Of a stretch of DNA of 52,440 nt, positions 36,438 through 45,067 are shown in pieces; position 1 is the stretch's first letter, and the number at the start of each line of letters is the position of its first letter. The stretch spans positions 1 through 52,440 of the forward strand of contig JARGOG010000010.1 of the NCBI GenBank assembly GCA_029212785.1, given 5' to 3'. The DNA comes from Thalassobaculaceae bacterium. Its GTDB lineage: Bacteria > Pseudomonadota > Alphaproteobacteria > Thalassobaculales > Thalassobaculaceae. The translations under genes were made by a program, and so were the position numbers. The notes beneath the pieces were generated by a model that worked only from the letters and a program-made list of their open reading frames with translations, ran no database searches and had not been told where the DNA came from.

Positions 36438-36818
36438 ATGAACCGTACAGGCAGTGTTGCCATGAGGGGATTTCACAAACTTCCGAGAGCGACGCAGGGA
36501 AAATCGATTCTCTTTGTCTCATTTTTATTTGGCATTTTTTGCTTTACCAGCGGGGCAGTCAGTCCAGATTTTCTTTATAATGTATTTAGCGTGAATATTA
36601 TCAAAATTATATTCGGGTTCTATATATTCTCCGGGTGTTTTCTGGTGCTGGTGGCAAATCTGTATCTGGTGCTCAGCGGCCATGGATTGGTTCCTATGCG
36701 GGGAAGCCTGCACAAGACACCCCCCGTGGTCCGGATTTCCTACCGCTACTTCTATCTTCCGATCTTCTCGTGGGGACTGTTCCTGGCGGGCGGTGCGCTG
36801 GGCATCGCGCTGTTCTGA
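36438..36818 (+). CDS. Small orphan membrane protein in an AT-rich segment
   Basis: A 126-residue protein with three predicted membrane segments (about 23-41, 53-80 and 104-126). The segment SILFVSFLFGIFCFTSGAV begins TM1. I do not recognise a family. From about 36380 to 36640 the DNA is markedly AT-rich, unlike every neighbour, and codons such as ATT, AAA and TTT are common, which suggests recent acquisition. Two starts are possible (36438 and 36462); neither has a good Shine-Dalgarno, so the start is uncertain. The reading frame extends further upstream, but that part resembles antisense of the dehydrogenase gene. It converges on the DMT gene and ends one base before it. Confidence 0.55.
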   Translation: MNRTGSVAMRGFHKLPRATQGKSILFVSFLFGIFCFTSGAVSPDFLYNVFSVNIIKIIFGFYIFSGCFLVLVANLYLVLSGHGLVPMRGSLHKTPPVVRISYRYFYLPIFSWGLFLAGGALGIALF

Positions 36819-36819
36819 C

Positions 36820-37716
36820 TCAGCGCCCGGTCACGGGAGTTCCGGCCCGCACCCGCTCGCGCCACCACACATAGAGCCCGCTGGCGACGATGATGGCGGC
36901 CCCCACCACGGTCCACAGATCCGGCAGATCGTCGAACACGACGAAGCCGATCGTCGTCGCCCAGATCAGCAGAGTGTAGTTGAACGGCTGAAGCACGCTC
37001 GCCGGTGCAACCTCCAGCGCCTTGATGACCGTCGCATGGCCGATCGAGCCGAGCAGACCGGCGAGCATCAGCAGCCCCCAGCCGCGGCCGTCCGGCCATG
37101 TCCATTCGAACGGACCGAAGAAGCTCATGGCGAGGAAGCCGATCCAGCCGGTGTAGAGCAGGATTGTCTCCATCCCATCCGTGCGCGAGATGACCTTCGT
37201 CATCACCTGGTAGACGCCGAACAGGATGGCGCCTGCCAGCGGCAGCAGGGCGACCGGCTCGAACACCGACATGCCGGGCCGCAGGATCACCAGCATGCCG
37301 ATGAAACCGATGCTGACGGCGGTCCAGCGTCGCACGCCGACCTGTTCGCGCAGCCAAAGCGCCGACAGGGCGGTGATGACGAGCGGGAATACCGCGCCGA
37401 TGGAATGGGTCTCCGCCAACTGCATGTAGCGGAAGGCCAGAATGAAGCAGCCGATCTCGGCGACCAGCAGCAGGGCGCGGGCACACTGGAACACCGGCCG
37501 GGTTGTCCGGAACTGGCGGATCACCCCGCCGCCGCGCCGCCAGGCCAGCACGGTCGCGAAGCCGGCGAAGAAGGCGAAGCGGATCCACAGGATCTGCGCG
37601 ACCGAGTATTCCATCGTCAGGGTCTTGGACACGGCATCCATGCCGGCAAAGCCGAGATTGGCGAGCAGGATCAGGACAATGCCGCGCGCGCCGTCGGACA
37701 TGGGTACACGACTCAT
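36820..37716 (-). CDS. DMT superfamily transporter (EamA type), tandem copy 2
   Basis: A 298-residue exporter with two EamA repeats of five membrane segments. It begins GIVLILLANLGFAGMDAVSKTL, has PLVITALSALWLREQVGVRRW at the end of repeat 1 and VLQPFNYTLLIWAT in repeat 2. The pattern is that of the YdcZ/RarD-like riboflavin or drug exporters, without a firm substrate. Its ATG (37716) overlaps the stop of the upstream paralogue by 4 bases, so the two are translationally coupled. The pair may act together as a heteromer or move related compounds; that is inference. Confidence 0.88.
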   Translation of the reverse strand: MSRVPMSDGARGIVLILLANLGFAGMDAVSKTLTMEYSVAQILWIRFAFFAGFATVLAWRRGGGVIRQFRTTRPVFQCARALLLVAEIGCFILAFRYMQLAETHSIGAVFPLVITALSALWLREQVGVRRWTAVSIGFIGMLVILRPGMSVFEPVALLPLAGAILFGVYQVMTKVISRTDGMETILLYTGWIGFLAMSFFGPFEWTWPDGRGWGLLMLAGLLGSIGHATVIKALEVAPASVLQPFNYTLLIWATTIGFVVFDDLPDLWTVVGAAIIVASGLYVWWRERVRAGTPVTGR

Positions 37717-38636
37717 AAGGGTCTCATCTGACGCTCGCGCCACCACGCGTAGAGGCCGCTGGCCGCGATCACTCCGGCGCCGGCGAGGGTGACCGCATCG
37801 GGGAGATGGTGGAAGATCACCAGGCCCGCCCCCGTGGCCCACACGACCTGCAGGTAGGTGAAAGGCTGCAGCGTGCTCGCCGGCGCGCGGGAGAAGGCGG
37901 CGATGATCAGCCGGTGGCCGACGGTGCCGGCGACGGCGACCAGCGTCAGCAGGACAGCTTCCTCGACGCTGGGGCTGCGCCAGTCGAAGGGCAGGGCGAT
38001 GGAATAGACCGCGAAGCCGATCCAGGCCGTGGTCAGCGCGATACCATCCGGCCGGTCGCCGCGGCTCAACAGGCGGGTCAGTACGAGATAGAGCGCATAG
38101 ACGGCACCGGCGCCGAGCGCGATGAAGGCGGCGGGGTCGAACACGGCGGTCCCGGGGCGCACGACGATCAGAACACCGACGAACCCCACGGCCACCGCCG
38201 TCCATCGGCGAACGCCGACATGCTCGCCCAGGATCGGCACCGAAAGCGCGGTGACGATCAGCGGAAAGGTGCAGACCACCGTCGTCACCGTGGCGAGCGG
38301 CAACAGGTTCAGGGCCAGCACCATCAGCGCCATGTTGATCGGCAGCAGCAGGCCGCGGAGCAGGTGCAGCAGTGGTCGCCGGGTCCGCAAAGCGGTGCGC
38401 AGCGATCCGTTGCGGGCCGCATCCGCTGTGGCGGTCAGGGTGAAGGCGGCGAAGAAGCCCCACACGATCTGCGCCGTGCCGAAACCCTCGGAAAGCAGCT
38501 TCACCAACGTGTCCATCGCCGTGAACACCACCTGGGCGGCGATCATGCAGAGAATGGCGGCGACCAGAGACTGGGGCAGCGGCGTCGGTGCCGCCGCGCT
38601 CGGCGGAAGGGGAACGGTCGGTGCGGGGATGGACAT
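37713..38636 (-). CDS. DMT superfamily transporter (EamA type), tandem copy 1
   Basis: A 307-residue paralogue of the gene it overlaps. Shared landmarks: AAQVVFTAMDTLVKLLSEGFGTAQIVWGFF at the start, PLIVTALSVPILGEHVGVRRWTAVAVGFVGVLIVVRPG and STLQPFTYLQVVWAT. It has an extra 25-residue Pro/Ala-rich N-terminus. The pair looks like a gene duplication with moderate divergence. Confidence 0.88.
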   Translation of the reverse strand: MSIPAPTVPLPPSAAAPTPLPQSLVAAILCMIAAQVVFTAMDTLVKLLSEGFGTAQIVWGFFAAFTLTATADAARNGSLRTALRTRRPLLHLLRGLLLPINMALMVLALNLLPLATVTTVVCTFPLIVTALSVPILGEHVGVRRWTAVAVGFVGVLIVVRPGTAVFDPAAFIALGAGAVYALYLVLTRLLSRGDRPDGIALTTAWIGFAVYSIALPFDWRSPSVEEAVLLTLVAVAGTVGHRLIIAAFSRAPASTLQPFTYLQVVWATGAGLVIFHHLPDAVTLAGAGVIAASGLYAWWRERQMRPL

Positions 38637-38733
38637 CGGAACCTCGGGTTGAGGTGCCTCGCTATCATGCGGAGCCGACTTGCGGTAGGGGCTTGCTCCA
38701 CCCTTGGCACCCGCGACGGCGGGACGAGACCGG

Positions 38734-39297
38734 TCAGGTGTCGCCCGTCAGGTCCTGTCTCTGGATGTGAAGACAATGAATCAGACCGCCGACGGTCTGG
38801 CGATCCAGTGTGTAGGGAAGTTCCAGAACGTCGATCGACATGAAGTCCCGGGCGACGCCGGCGATCGAGCCGGAGGTCAGGCCGATCATGCGCTGCTCAC
38901 GAAGCGCCGCGAAATGCTCGCGGAGCTGGTGATGGTAGAGCCGCGGTCGGATCTCGCTGAACCTGAAGCCGGCGACATTGCCGAGCGTCACGATGCGCCA
39001 ACTCTCGCCCATGATGCGGAATTTCGGATCCGGCCCGTCATCCGGAAACACCGACACCTTGATCCGGCTGTGCCACCCCTTGAAGTCGATAAAGTCGAAA
39101 TCCGACCACAGCGGCAGGTCCGTCCCGCGGCGCGGCCGGTTCCAGGTGGCCAGGATGTCGGTGAAGGGTGATGTCTCCTCCAGCGCGGTATCCAGGGGCA
39201 TAAGCCTCAGGTCCAGCGGTGGCGGCTCCGTGCTCTCCGCCAGGATCGGGCTCTTTGGGGGCGGCGTGAACCCATTTCCGAATTCTTCAAAAGGCAT
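38734..39297 (-). CDS. PAS domain protein (PAS_5 type)
   Basis: A 187-residue protein whose core (about 60-180) matches the PAS_5 family common in Rhodospirillales: LPLWSDFDFIDFKGWHSRIKVSVF, then FRIMGESWRIVTLGN, RPRLYHHQLREHFAALRE and a final strand VGGLIHCLHI. Such proteins have one PAS sensor domain and no output domain; their ligand and partners are not known. There is no signal peptide. The start at 39297 lacks a clear Shine-Dalgarno. It diverges from the cyclase-family operon. Confidence 0.72.
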   Translation of the reverse strand: MPFEEFGNGFTPPPKSPILAESTEPPPLDLRLMPLDTALEETSPFTDILATWNRPRRGTDLPLWSDFDFIDFKGWHSRIKVSVFPDDGPDPKFRIMGESWRIVTLGNVAGFRFSEIRPRLYHHQLREHFAALREQRMIGLTSGSIAGVARDFMSIDVLELPYTLDRQTVGGLIHCLHIQRQDLTGDT

Positions 39298-39475
39298 TGG
39301 ACTAACGCGACCCTCTATCCGCTCGACGGAAGCATCCTATGAAAATGAAGTTAAAAAAAGGTTCAAACCCAGTCTTCCGTGCCCTTGCGCCCCCCCGTTG
39401 CACCCGCGACAATCGCGGCACGACCAATCAAACGCCGTCCGATCAAGCGACGGCATATCCGGGATGGAGGAAACC

Positions 39476-40522
39476 ATGGCGGGACGGTGGGTGAACCGGC
39501 CTGAGGGCTCGAATTGGGGTGATTTCGGGCCTGACGATCAGCTGGGACGGCTCAATCTGCTGACCCCCGAGCGGGTGGTGCAGGCGGTGCAGGAGGTGAA
39601 GACCGGAAAGCGGTTCTGTCTGGCGCTGCCGATGGATCTGCCCGGCGGGCGCGTGCTGAACCCGCGCCGGTTCCCGCCGCGCCTCTTCGCGACCGAGCGC
39701 AACAATCTCGCCAACTACAATTTCGCGATGGAGCAGGAGAACCCGGAGCTGACCGACGTCATCTGCGACGACGCGGCCCTGATCTGCCTGCAGTATTCCT
39801 CGCAATGGGACAGCCTCACCCATGTCGGCTCGATGTTCGACGCCAATGGCGACGGGGTGCCGGAGGTCGTCTACTACAACGGCTGGAGCGGGCAGGAGCA
39901 CAAGCTTGCGGCCGACCGCAACGACAAGGCCGACCCGCTGATGCGCTTCGAGGGGGTGCGGGCCAAGGCGCTGGGCATCGAGAATATGGCTGGCGCCTGT
40001 GTCCAGGGCCGCGGCGTGATGATCGACCTGCACCGCCATCTCGGCGACGCGCGCACGATCGTCGATTTCAAGACCCTGTCGCGGATCATGGACGAGGACG
40101 GCGTGGTGGTGGAGGAGGGCGACATGGTTTGCCTCCACACCGGCTTCGGCCAGAAGATCATCGACATGGCGGGCGATCCCGATCCTGAGATGATGCACAA
40201 CGGCTGTCCGGCGCTCGACGGCGGCGATCCGGAATTGCAGGCTTGGGTGCGCGACAGCGGCCTTTCGGTGCTGATCGCCGACAATTACGCGGTCGAGCAG
40301 GCGCCAGGCAAGGATCGGCGCAACGGTCCGAAAAAGGTGATGCTGCCGCTGCACGAGCTGTGCCTGTTCAAGCTGGGCGTCCATCTCGGCGAGATCTGGT
40401 ACCTCACGGAACTGGCCAACTGGCTGCATGAGAACGGGCGCAACCGCTTCCTGCTGACGGCGCCACCGTTGAACCTGCCGGGCGCAGTCGGATCGCCCGC
40501 CAACGGCATTGCAACGGTTTAG
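39476..40522 (+). CDS. Cyclase family protein (kynurenine formamidase-like)
   Basis: A 348-residue protein of the cyclase/KynB superfamily, metal-dependent amide or ester hydrolases. The metal-site region is QWDSLTHVGSMFD near residue 105, a long-form variant of the HxGTHxD motif. GRGVMIDLHRHLG near 180 and GDMVCLHTGFGQKI near 215 are the other conserved blocks. ADNYAVEQAPG and HELCLFKLGVHLGEIW near the end are typical of this long subgroup. GGAGG sits 5 bases before the ATG. It heads a four-gene unit; the next start is 14 bases after its stop. Substrate unknown. Confidence 0.9.
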   Translation: MAGRWVNRPEGSNWGDFGPDDQLGRLNLLTPERVVQAVQEVKTGKRFCLALPMDLPGGRVLNPRRFPPRLFATERNNLANYNFAMEQENPELTDVICDDAALICLQYSSQWDSLTHVGSMFDANGDGVPEVVYYNGWSGQEHKLAADRNDKADPLMRFEGVRAKALGIENMAGACVQGRGVMIDLHRHLGDARTIVDFKTLSRIMDEDGVVVEEGDMVCLHTGFGQKIIDMAGDPDPEMMHNGCPALDGGDPELQAWVRDSGLSVLIADNYAVEQAPGKDRRNGPKKVMLPLHELCLFKLGVHLGEIWYLTELANWLHENGRNRFLLTAPPLNLPGAVGSPANGIATV

Positions 40523-40536
40523 GTAGCGAACAGAGC

Positions 40537-42645
40537 ATGAGCCAGGACAGACCTGACGTCGCCACCCTGACGCCGCTGATTGCTCCCAAGTCCATCGCCG
40601 TGATCGGCGCGTCCGACGATCCCAAGCGGATCGGCGGGCGCCCACTCGGCTACATGATCCGCGCCGGGTTCTCCGGGCCGATCTGGCCGGTGAACCCGAA
40701 ACGCGAGACCGTGCAGGGGCTGCCGGCCTATGGCGATGTCGCCGCCCTGCCCGGCGCGCCCGACGCGGCGATCGTCGCCGTACCGGCACCGATGGTGGCG
40801 GATACGATCGAGGCGCTGGCGGAGAAGGGCTGCAAGGGGGCGGTGGTGTTCTCCTCCGGCTTCGCCGAAATGGGCGCGGAGGGCGCGAAGTTGCAGGACC
40901 GGGTCCGCGCGGTGGCGCGGGCGGGCGGCATCCGTGTGCTGGGGCCGAACTGTCTCGGCATCTTCAATGCCCGCTGCGATTGGATGGCCACGTTCTCGTC
41001 CTCGGTCGATCACCTGCTGCCGAAGCCCGGTCCGGTCTCTATTGCCAGCCAGTCCGGCGCCTATGGCAGCCACGTCTTCCACCTGATGCGGCAGAAGGGC
41101 GTGGAGACCGGGATCTGGATCACCACCGGCAACGAGGCGGATGTGGATGTGGCCGATGCCATCGCCTATCTCGCCGCCGATGACGAGACCAAGGTGATCG
41201 TCGCCTATGCCGAGGGAATCCGCGACGGTGATGCGATCCGCGCCGCGCTGGAAGCGGCGGCAAACGCCGGCAAGCCGGTGATCTTCCAGAAGGTCGGCCG
41301 CTCGGAGATCGGCGCGGCGGCCGCGGCCTCGCACACCGCCGCACTGGCCGGGTCCGACCGGGTCTACGACGCCCTGTTCGCCCAATACGGCGTGATGCGG
41401 GTGGATACCACCGACCAGATGATCGACGCCGCCTATATTTGCGCCCGCGGCGCCTACCCGAACGGCAACGCCATCGGCCTGATGACCATTTCCGGTGGTG
41501 TCGGGGTGCAGATGGCCGACGCGGCGATCGACTACGGCCTCGACGTCAAGGAGATGCCGGCCGAGACGCAGAAGGCCCTGAAGGAGCTGCTGCCCTTCGC
41601 CGCCGTGCGCAACCCGGTCGACATCACCGCCCAGGCGTTCAACGACCTGTCGCTGATCACCACCAACATGCGGATGATGCTGGACGAGGGCGGCTACGAC
41701 GTGGTGGTCGCGTTCTTCACGATGATCGCCGCCTCGCGCTACATCGCCGACGATCTGATCAAGACCCTGCAGGAGACGCGGGAACGGTTCCCCGACAAGT
41801 CGATCATCCTGTCCCTCATCGCCCCGCCGGAGATCGTGCGACACTACGAATCAGGCGGGTATCCCGTGTTCGAGGATCCGACACGGGCGGTGGCGGCGGC
41901 GGCGGTGATCAGCCGGTTCGGCCGATTCTTCGCGCGCAAGGCCGAGACGGCCCCGCCGGCGATCCCCGCGGGGGCGGCACCGGTTCCCTCCAGGCAATTG
42001 GGAGAGCATGAGGCGTCGGACCTGCTTGAGGCCTGGGGCGTGCCTTTCGTCGACCGCCGGCTCGCCACCAGCGCCCATGAGGCGGTGGAGGCGGTGAAGG
42101 CGCTCGGCGGCAAGGCAGTCCTGAAGATCGCGTCGCCCGACATCCTGCACAAGACCGAGGTCGGCGGCGTGGTCGTCGGCGTGACCGAGAGCAACGCCGC
42201 GGCCGCCTATGACGGTCTGGTGACCCGAGTCGCCGGTGCCGCCCCGGAGGCGAAGGTTGACGGCGTACTGGTCGCCGCCATGGCTCCGGACGGGGTCGAG
42301 ACGGTGATCGGCGTGCAGAACGACCCGACCTTCGGCCCGGTGGTGATGGTCGGGCTCGGCGGGATTCTCGTCGAGGTGCTGGAAGACGTGTCGTTCCGCC
42401 TCGCCCCCTTCGGAGTCGAGGAGGCGAAGCGCATGATCGCCGAACTGAAGGGGGCCAAGATCTATGGCGGGGTGCGCGGCGCGCCTCCGGCCGATGTCGA
42501 TGCGCTTGCCGAGCTGCTGGCCACGGTGTCGGTCTTCGCCGCCTCCGAGGGCGACCGGATCGAAAGCGTCGACCTGAACCCGGTCCGGGTGCTACCAAAA
42601 GGGGAAGGATGCGTGGCGCTTGATGCGCTGATCGTGCCCCGCTGA
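40537..42645 (+). CDS. Acyl-CoA synthetase (ADP-forming) / acetate--CoA ligase family
   Basis: A 702-residue fused enzyme of the NDP-forming acyl-CoA synthetase type, which makes an acyl-CoA from a carboxylate, CoA and ATP through a phosphohistidine. Residues 1-135 are the CoA-binding domain (SIAVIGASDDPKRIGGRPL). Residues 150-460 are the succinyl-CoA-ligase-like part, with the phosphohistidine motif SHTAALAGSD near 267. Residues 480-702 are the ATP-grasp domain (GGKAVLKIASPDILHKTEVGGV, MVGLGGILVEVLEDVSFRLAP). The acid is unknown. It lies between the cyclase-family and nitronate monooxygenase-like genes in one operon. Confidence 0.94.
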   Translation: MSQDRPDVATLTPLIAPKSIAVIGASDDPKRIGGRPLGYMIRAGFSGPIWPVNPKRETVQGLPAYGDVAALPGAPDAAIVAVPAPMVADTIEALAEKGCKGAVVFSSGFAEMGAEGAKLQDRVRAVARAGGIRVLGPNCLGIFNARCDWMATFSSSVDHLLPKPGPVSIASQSGAYGSHVFHLMRQKGVETGIWITTGNEADVDVADAIAYLAADDETKVIVAYAEGIRDGDAIRAALEAAANAGKPVIFQKVGRSEIGAAAAASHTAALAGSDRVYDALFAQYGVMRVDTTDQMIDAAYICARGAYPNGNAIGLMTISGGVGVQMADAAIDYGLDVKEMPAETQKALKELLPFAAVRNPVDITAQAFNDLSLITTNMRMMLDEGGYDVVVAFFTMIAASRYIADDLIKTLQETRERFPDKSIILSLIAPPEIVRHYESGGYPVFEDPTRAVAAAAVISRFGRFFARKAETAPPAIPAGAAPVPSRQLGEHEASDLLEAWGVPFVDRRLATSAHEAVEAVKALGGKAVLKIASPDILHKTEVGGVVVGVTESNAAAAYDGLVTRVAGAAPEAKVDGVLVAAMAPDGVETVIGVQNDPTFGPVVMVGLGGILVEVLEDVSFRLAPFGVEEAKRMIAELKGAKIYGGVRGAPPADVDALAELLATVSVFAASEGDRIESVDLNPVRVLPKGEGCVALDALIVPR

Positions 42646-42684
42646 CAGCGCCTCGCCGAAGAGGCCGAACCAGGGAGTGCAGGC

Positions 42685-43701
42685 ATGCGACCGCAGCGCT
42701 TCAAGACCCGGATCACCGAGCTGTTCGGCATCGATCACCCGATCGTCGCCGGCGGCCTGATGTGGCTGGCCGATGCCCGCTACGTTGCCGCCATCGTGAA
42801 TGCCGGCGGCATGGGCTACATCACCGCCAAGACCTTCCCCGGTCCCGGCGAATTCGAGGCCGAACTGGACAAGGCGCGCGAACTGACCGGCGGCAAGCCG
42901 TTCGGCGTTAACCTCTACATGTCGGTCCACACCGAGCATAACAAGGACCTGCCGGCGCAACTCGAGGTCGCGCTGGACAAGGGGGTGCGCCATTTCGAGA
43001 CGGCGGGTCTGCCGCCGGTCGATTTCGTCGAGCGCATCAAGGAAGCGGGCGGCGTGGTGTTCCACAAGGTCGCCACGGTCAAGCACGCGGTCTCCGCCGC
43101 CGCCAAGCTGCCGGTCGATGCCATCGCCGTGGTGGGTGCGGAGTGCGGCGGCCATCCGGGTCTCAACCTGGTCGGCTCGATCGTCCAGGCGCCGCTGGCG
43201 GTGCAGCGCATCGACAAGCCGGTGCTGATCGGTGGCGGCATCGGCACCGGTGCCCAGGTCGCCGCGGTGCTGGCCATGGGCGCCGACGCGGCGCTGATCG
43301 GCACCCGCTTCCTGGTGGCGGACGAGATCTGGAGCCACGATGCCATCAAGCAACGGGTGATCGACGCCCAGGAGACCGACACCGCCCTGGTGCTGGCCTC
43401 CCTGCGGAACACTTTCCGCGGCATCGACAACGCGACGACCCGCGCCATCTCGGAGTTGGAAAGGCAGTGCGTCACCGATTTCGACGCCTACCGGCCCTAT
43501 GTGATGGGGAAGATGCAAAAGGAAGCCTATGCCGAGGGCGATCCGGAGAAGGGCATCCTCTCCATGGGCCAGGCCTGCGTCTTCGCCGATCGGACCGAGC
43601 CGGTGGAGGCGATCATGGACCGCCTGGTCGACGAGGCTGTGGCGGCGTCGAGCCGCGTGGGCGCGATCTCGGTCTCCCCCGCGGCGGCCGCGGCGGAGTG
43701 A
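42685..43701 (+). CDS. NAD(P)H-dependent flavin oxidoreductase / nitronate monooxygenase family
   Basis: A 338-residue FMN TIM-barrel enzyme of the 2-nitropropane dioxygenase family: [33 protein letters not shown] at the start, [16 protein letters not shown] near 152 with the conserved His, and [28 protein letters not shown] near 185-212 for FMN phosphate. Members oxidise nitronates or reduce enoyl compounds; the operon context with an acyl-CoA synthetase fits a catabolic role, but the substrate cannot be read. It lies 39 bases after the synthetase gene. Confidence 0.92.
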   Translation: MRPQRFKTRITELFGIDHPIVAGGLMWLADARYVAAIVNAGGMGYITAKTFPGPGEFEAELDKARELTGGKPFGVNLYMSVHTEHNKDLPAQLEVALDKGVRHFETAGLPPVDFVERIKEAGGVVFHKVATVKHAVSAAAKLPVDAIAVVGAECGGHPGLNLVGSIVQAPLAVQRIDKPVLIGGGIGTGAQVAAVLAMGADAALIGTRFLVADEIWSHDAIKQRVIDAQETDTALVLASLRNTFRGIDNATTRAISELERQCVTDFDAYRPYVMGKMQKEAYAEGDPEKGILSMGQACVFADRTEPVEAIMDRLVDEAVAASSRVGAISVSPAAAAAE

Positions 43702-43711
43702 GCGCACGCGG

Positions 43712-44296
43712 GTGAGCGGCGGACCGGTCCTCTACTTCATCACCCACGCAGATGTGGTGATCGACCCGACGGTGGCGATCATCGACTGGCCATTGTCATC
43801 GCGCGGACGGACACGCATGGCGGCACTCGCCTCGGCGCCCTGGATCTGGCGCCTTTCCGGCCTCTACTGCAGCCCGGAACGGAAGGCGCGGGACGGAGCG
43901 GCGGTGCTCGCCGGGATTACCGGCCGCGCGCCCGTTGTCCGAGACGATCTCGGCGAGAACGACCGCTCGGCGACCGGCTATCTGCCGCCGGAGGCGTTCC
44001 AGGCGACAGCGGATGCCTTCTTCGCCGCTCCGGAGCAAAGCGCGCGCGGCTGGGCCCGGGCGGTGGACGAGCAGGCCCGGATCGTCTCGGCGCTGGAGGC
44101 GGTTATGGGGCAAGTTGAAGGCGACGTCGCCGTGGTCAGTCACGGTGCCGTCGGGGCGCTGGCGCTGGCGCATTACCTCGGCCAACCGATCTCCCGAAGT
44201 CTGGATCAGCCGGGCGCCGATGGTGGGAATTTCTTCGCGCTCTCAATGGCGGACCGCGCCGTCCTCTATGGCTGGCGACCGGTCGATCCCGCCTGA
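43712..44296 (+). CDS. Histidine phosphatase-like protein with altered RHG motif
   Basis: A 194-residue protein of the histidine phosphatase (phosphoglycerate mutase) superfamily. The phosphohistidine is His12 in YFITHAD: the usual Arg-His-Gly is Thr-His-Ala, so the first catalytic Arg is missing. LYCSPERKARDGA near 50, the Glu-containing GENDRSATGY, and VVSHGAVGALAL with His144 keep the rest of the pocket. It may be a phosphatase with changed specificity or inactive. Start is GTG at 43712, 10 bases after the previous stop; it is the last gene of the four-gene unit. Confidence 0.82.
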   Translation: MSGGPVLYFITHADVVIDPTVAIIDWPLSSRGRTRMAALASAPWIWRLSGLYCSPERKARDGAAVLAGITGRAPVVRDDLGENDRSATGYLPPEAFQATADAFFAAPEQSARGWARAVDEQARIVSALEAVMGQVEGDVAVVSHGAVGALALAHYLGQPISRSLDQPGADGGNFFALSMADRAVLYGWRPVDPA

Positions 44297-44314
44297 TGGG
44301 GCGGAGCTCCGCTC

Positions 44315-44341
44315 TTGATAGTTCATTTTAGATGTTATAAA
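44315..44341 (+). promoter_or_regulatory. Possible promoter of the two-gene cassette
   Basis: TTGATA (44315-44320) and TATAAA (44336-44341) are 15 bases apart in a short AT-rich stretch just before the 87-residue gene. The spacing is a little short. A 12-base palindrome GCGGAGCTCCGC precedes it. Confidence 0.35.
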
Positions 44342-44372
44342 TGTACCACGGTAACAAATAAATGAGCAAGCC

Positions 44373-44636
44373 ATGCCGGACCGTATGACCGTGGATCGCG
44401 TGCAGACCGGCGTCCGGCTGGAGCGGCGGCTGCTCAAGGTGATGAAAGGCGTGGCCGAACTGCATGATATCAGCCTCGGCGATCTGATCGAGGGCGTGAT
44501 GCTGCACGCCTTCGAGGGCAAGCAGCCGTTCGGCGAAGAAACCCTGAAGCGCGCGGCTCAACTGCGCGAGGTCTACGGCCTGGATCTGAAAGCTGCCGAT
44601 AGCCACAAGCTCAAGGAGAGCGGGGATGACCGATGA
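44373..44636 (+). CDS. Small helical protein, possible ribbon-helix-helix fold
   Basis: An 87-residue protein of unknown function. The segment from residue 11 on (TGVRLERRLLKVMKGVAEL then ISLGDLIEGVMLHAFEG) resembles a ribbon-helix-helix DNA-binding unit: a short strand, a helix, a turn and a second helix. This is a weak, by-eye match. It overlaps the next gene by 11 bases, so the two are coupled. An AT-rich promoter-like stretch precedes it. RHH protein plus small partner is the layout of many antitoxin/toxin pairs, but nothing confirms this. Confidence 0.6.
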   Translation: MPDRMTVDRVQTGVRLERRLLKVMKGVAELHDISLGDLIEGVMLHAFEGKQPFGEETLKRAAQLREVYGLDLKAADSHKLKESGDDR

Positions 44637-45021
44637 GGAGTTCGCGGCCGCCTTCGAGGGGCTGAGCCTGCCGCCCGCCGAGTTTCGCCACACGGGCCAT
44701 GTGCGGCTCGCCTGGATCTATCTGCGGCGCCTGCCGTTGCCGGACGCGATGAGGCGGTATGCGGAAAGCCTGCGGGCGTTCGCCGGTCATGTGGGCAAGC
44801 CGGGCCTCTACCACGAGACCATCACCTACGCGTTCCTCATGGTGATCAACGAGCGCATTGCCGACGGGCCCGAAGGCGATAGTTGGGAGGGGTTCCAGGC
44901 GCGTAACCCGGACGTGATGGCGGGGGTGAAGGCTGCCCTCGGCCGCTACTACAGCGACGAGCGTCTGGCGGGGGACCGTGCGCGGGCCGGGTTCGTCATG
45001 CCGGACCGGCTGGCGGGATAA
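44626..45021 (+). CDS. Protein of unknown function with a His-rich motif
   Basis: A 131-residue, mostly helical protein. I do not recognise a named family. Notable residues are HTGHVRLAW (His22, His25) and YHETITYAFLMV (His-Glu near 64), which could form a metal site as in DinB-like bundles; this is speculation. AAGGAGAGCGGGG before the ATG is a good ribosome site inside the previous gene. It converges on the Gfo/Idh/MocA gene across 46 bases. Confidence 0.7.
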   Translation: MTDEEFAAAFEGLSLPPAEFRHTGHVRLAWIYLRRLPLPDAMRRYAESLRAFAGHVGKPGLYHETITYAFLMVINERIADGPEGDSWEGFQARNPDVMAGVKAALGRYYSDERLAGDRARAGFVMPDRLAG

Positions 45022-45067
45022 GGAGCCGTGACTCAGCCGACAGCACGCGCTACGGCAGGGAGGGCGT

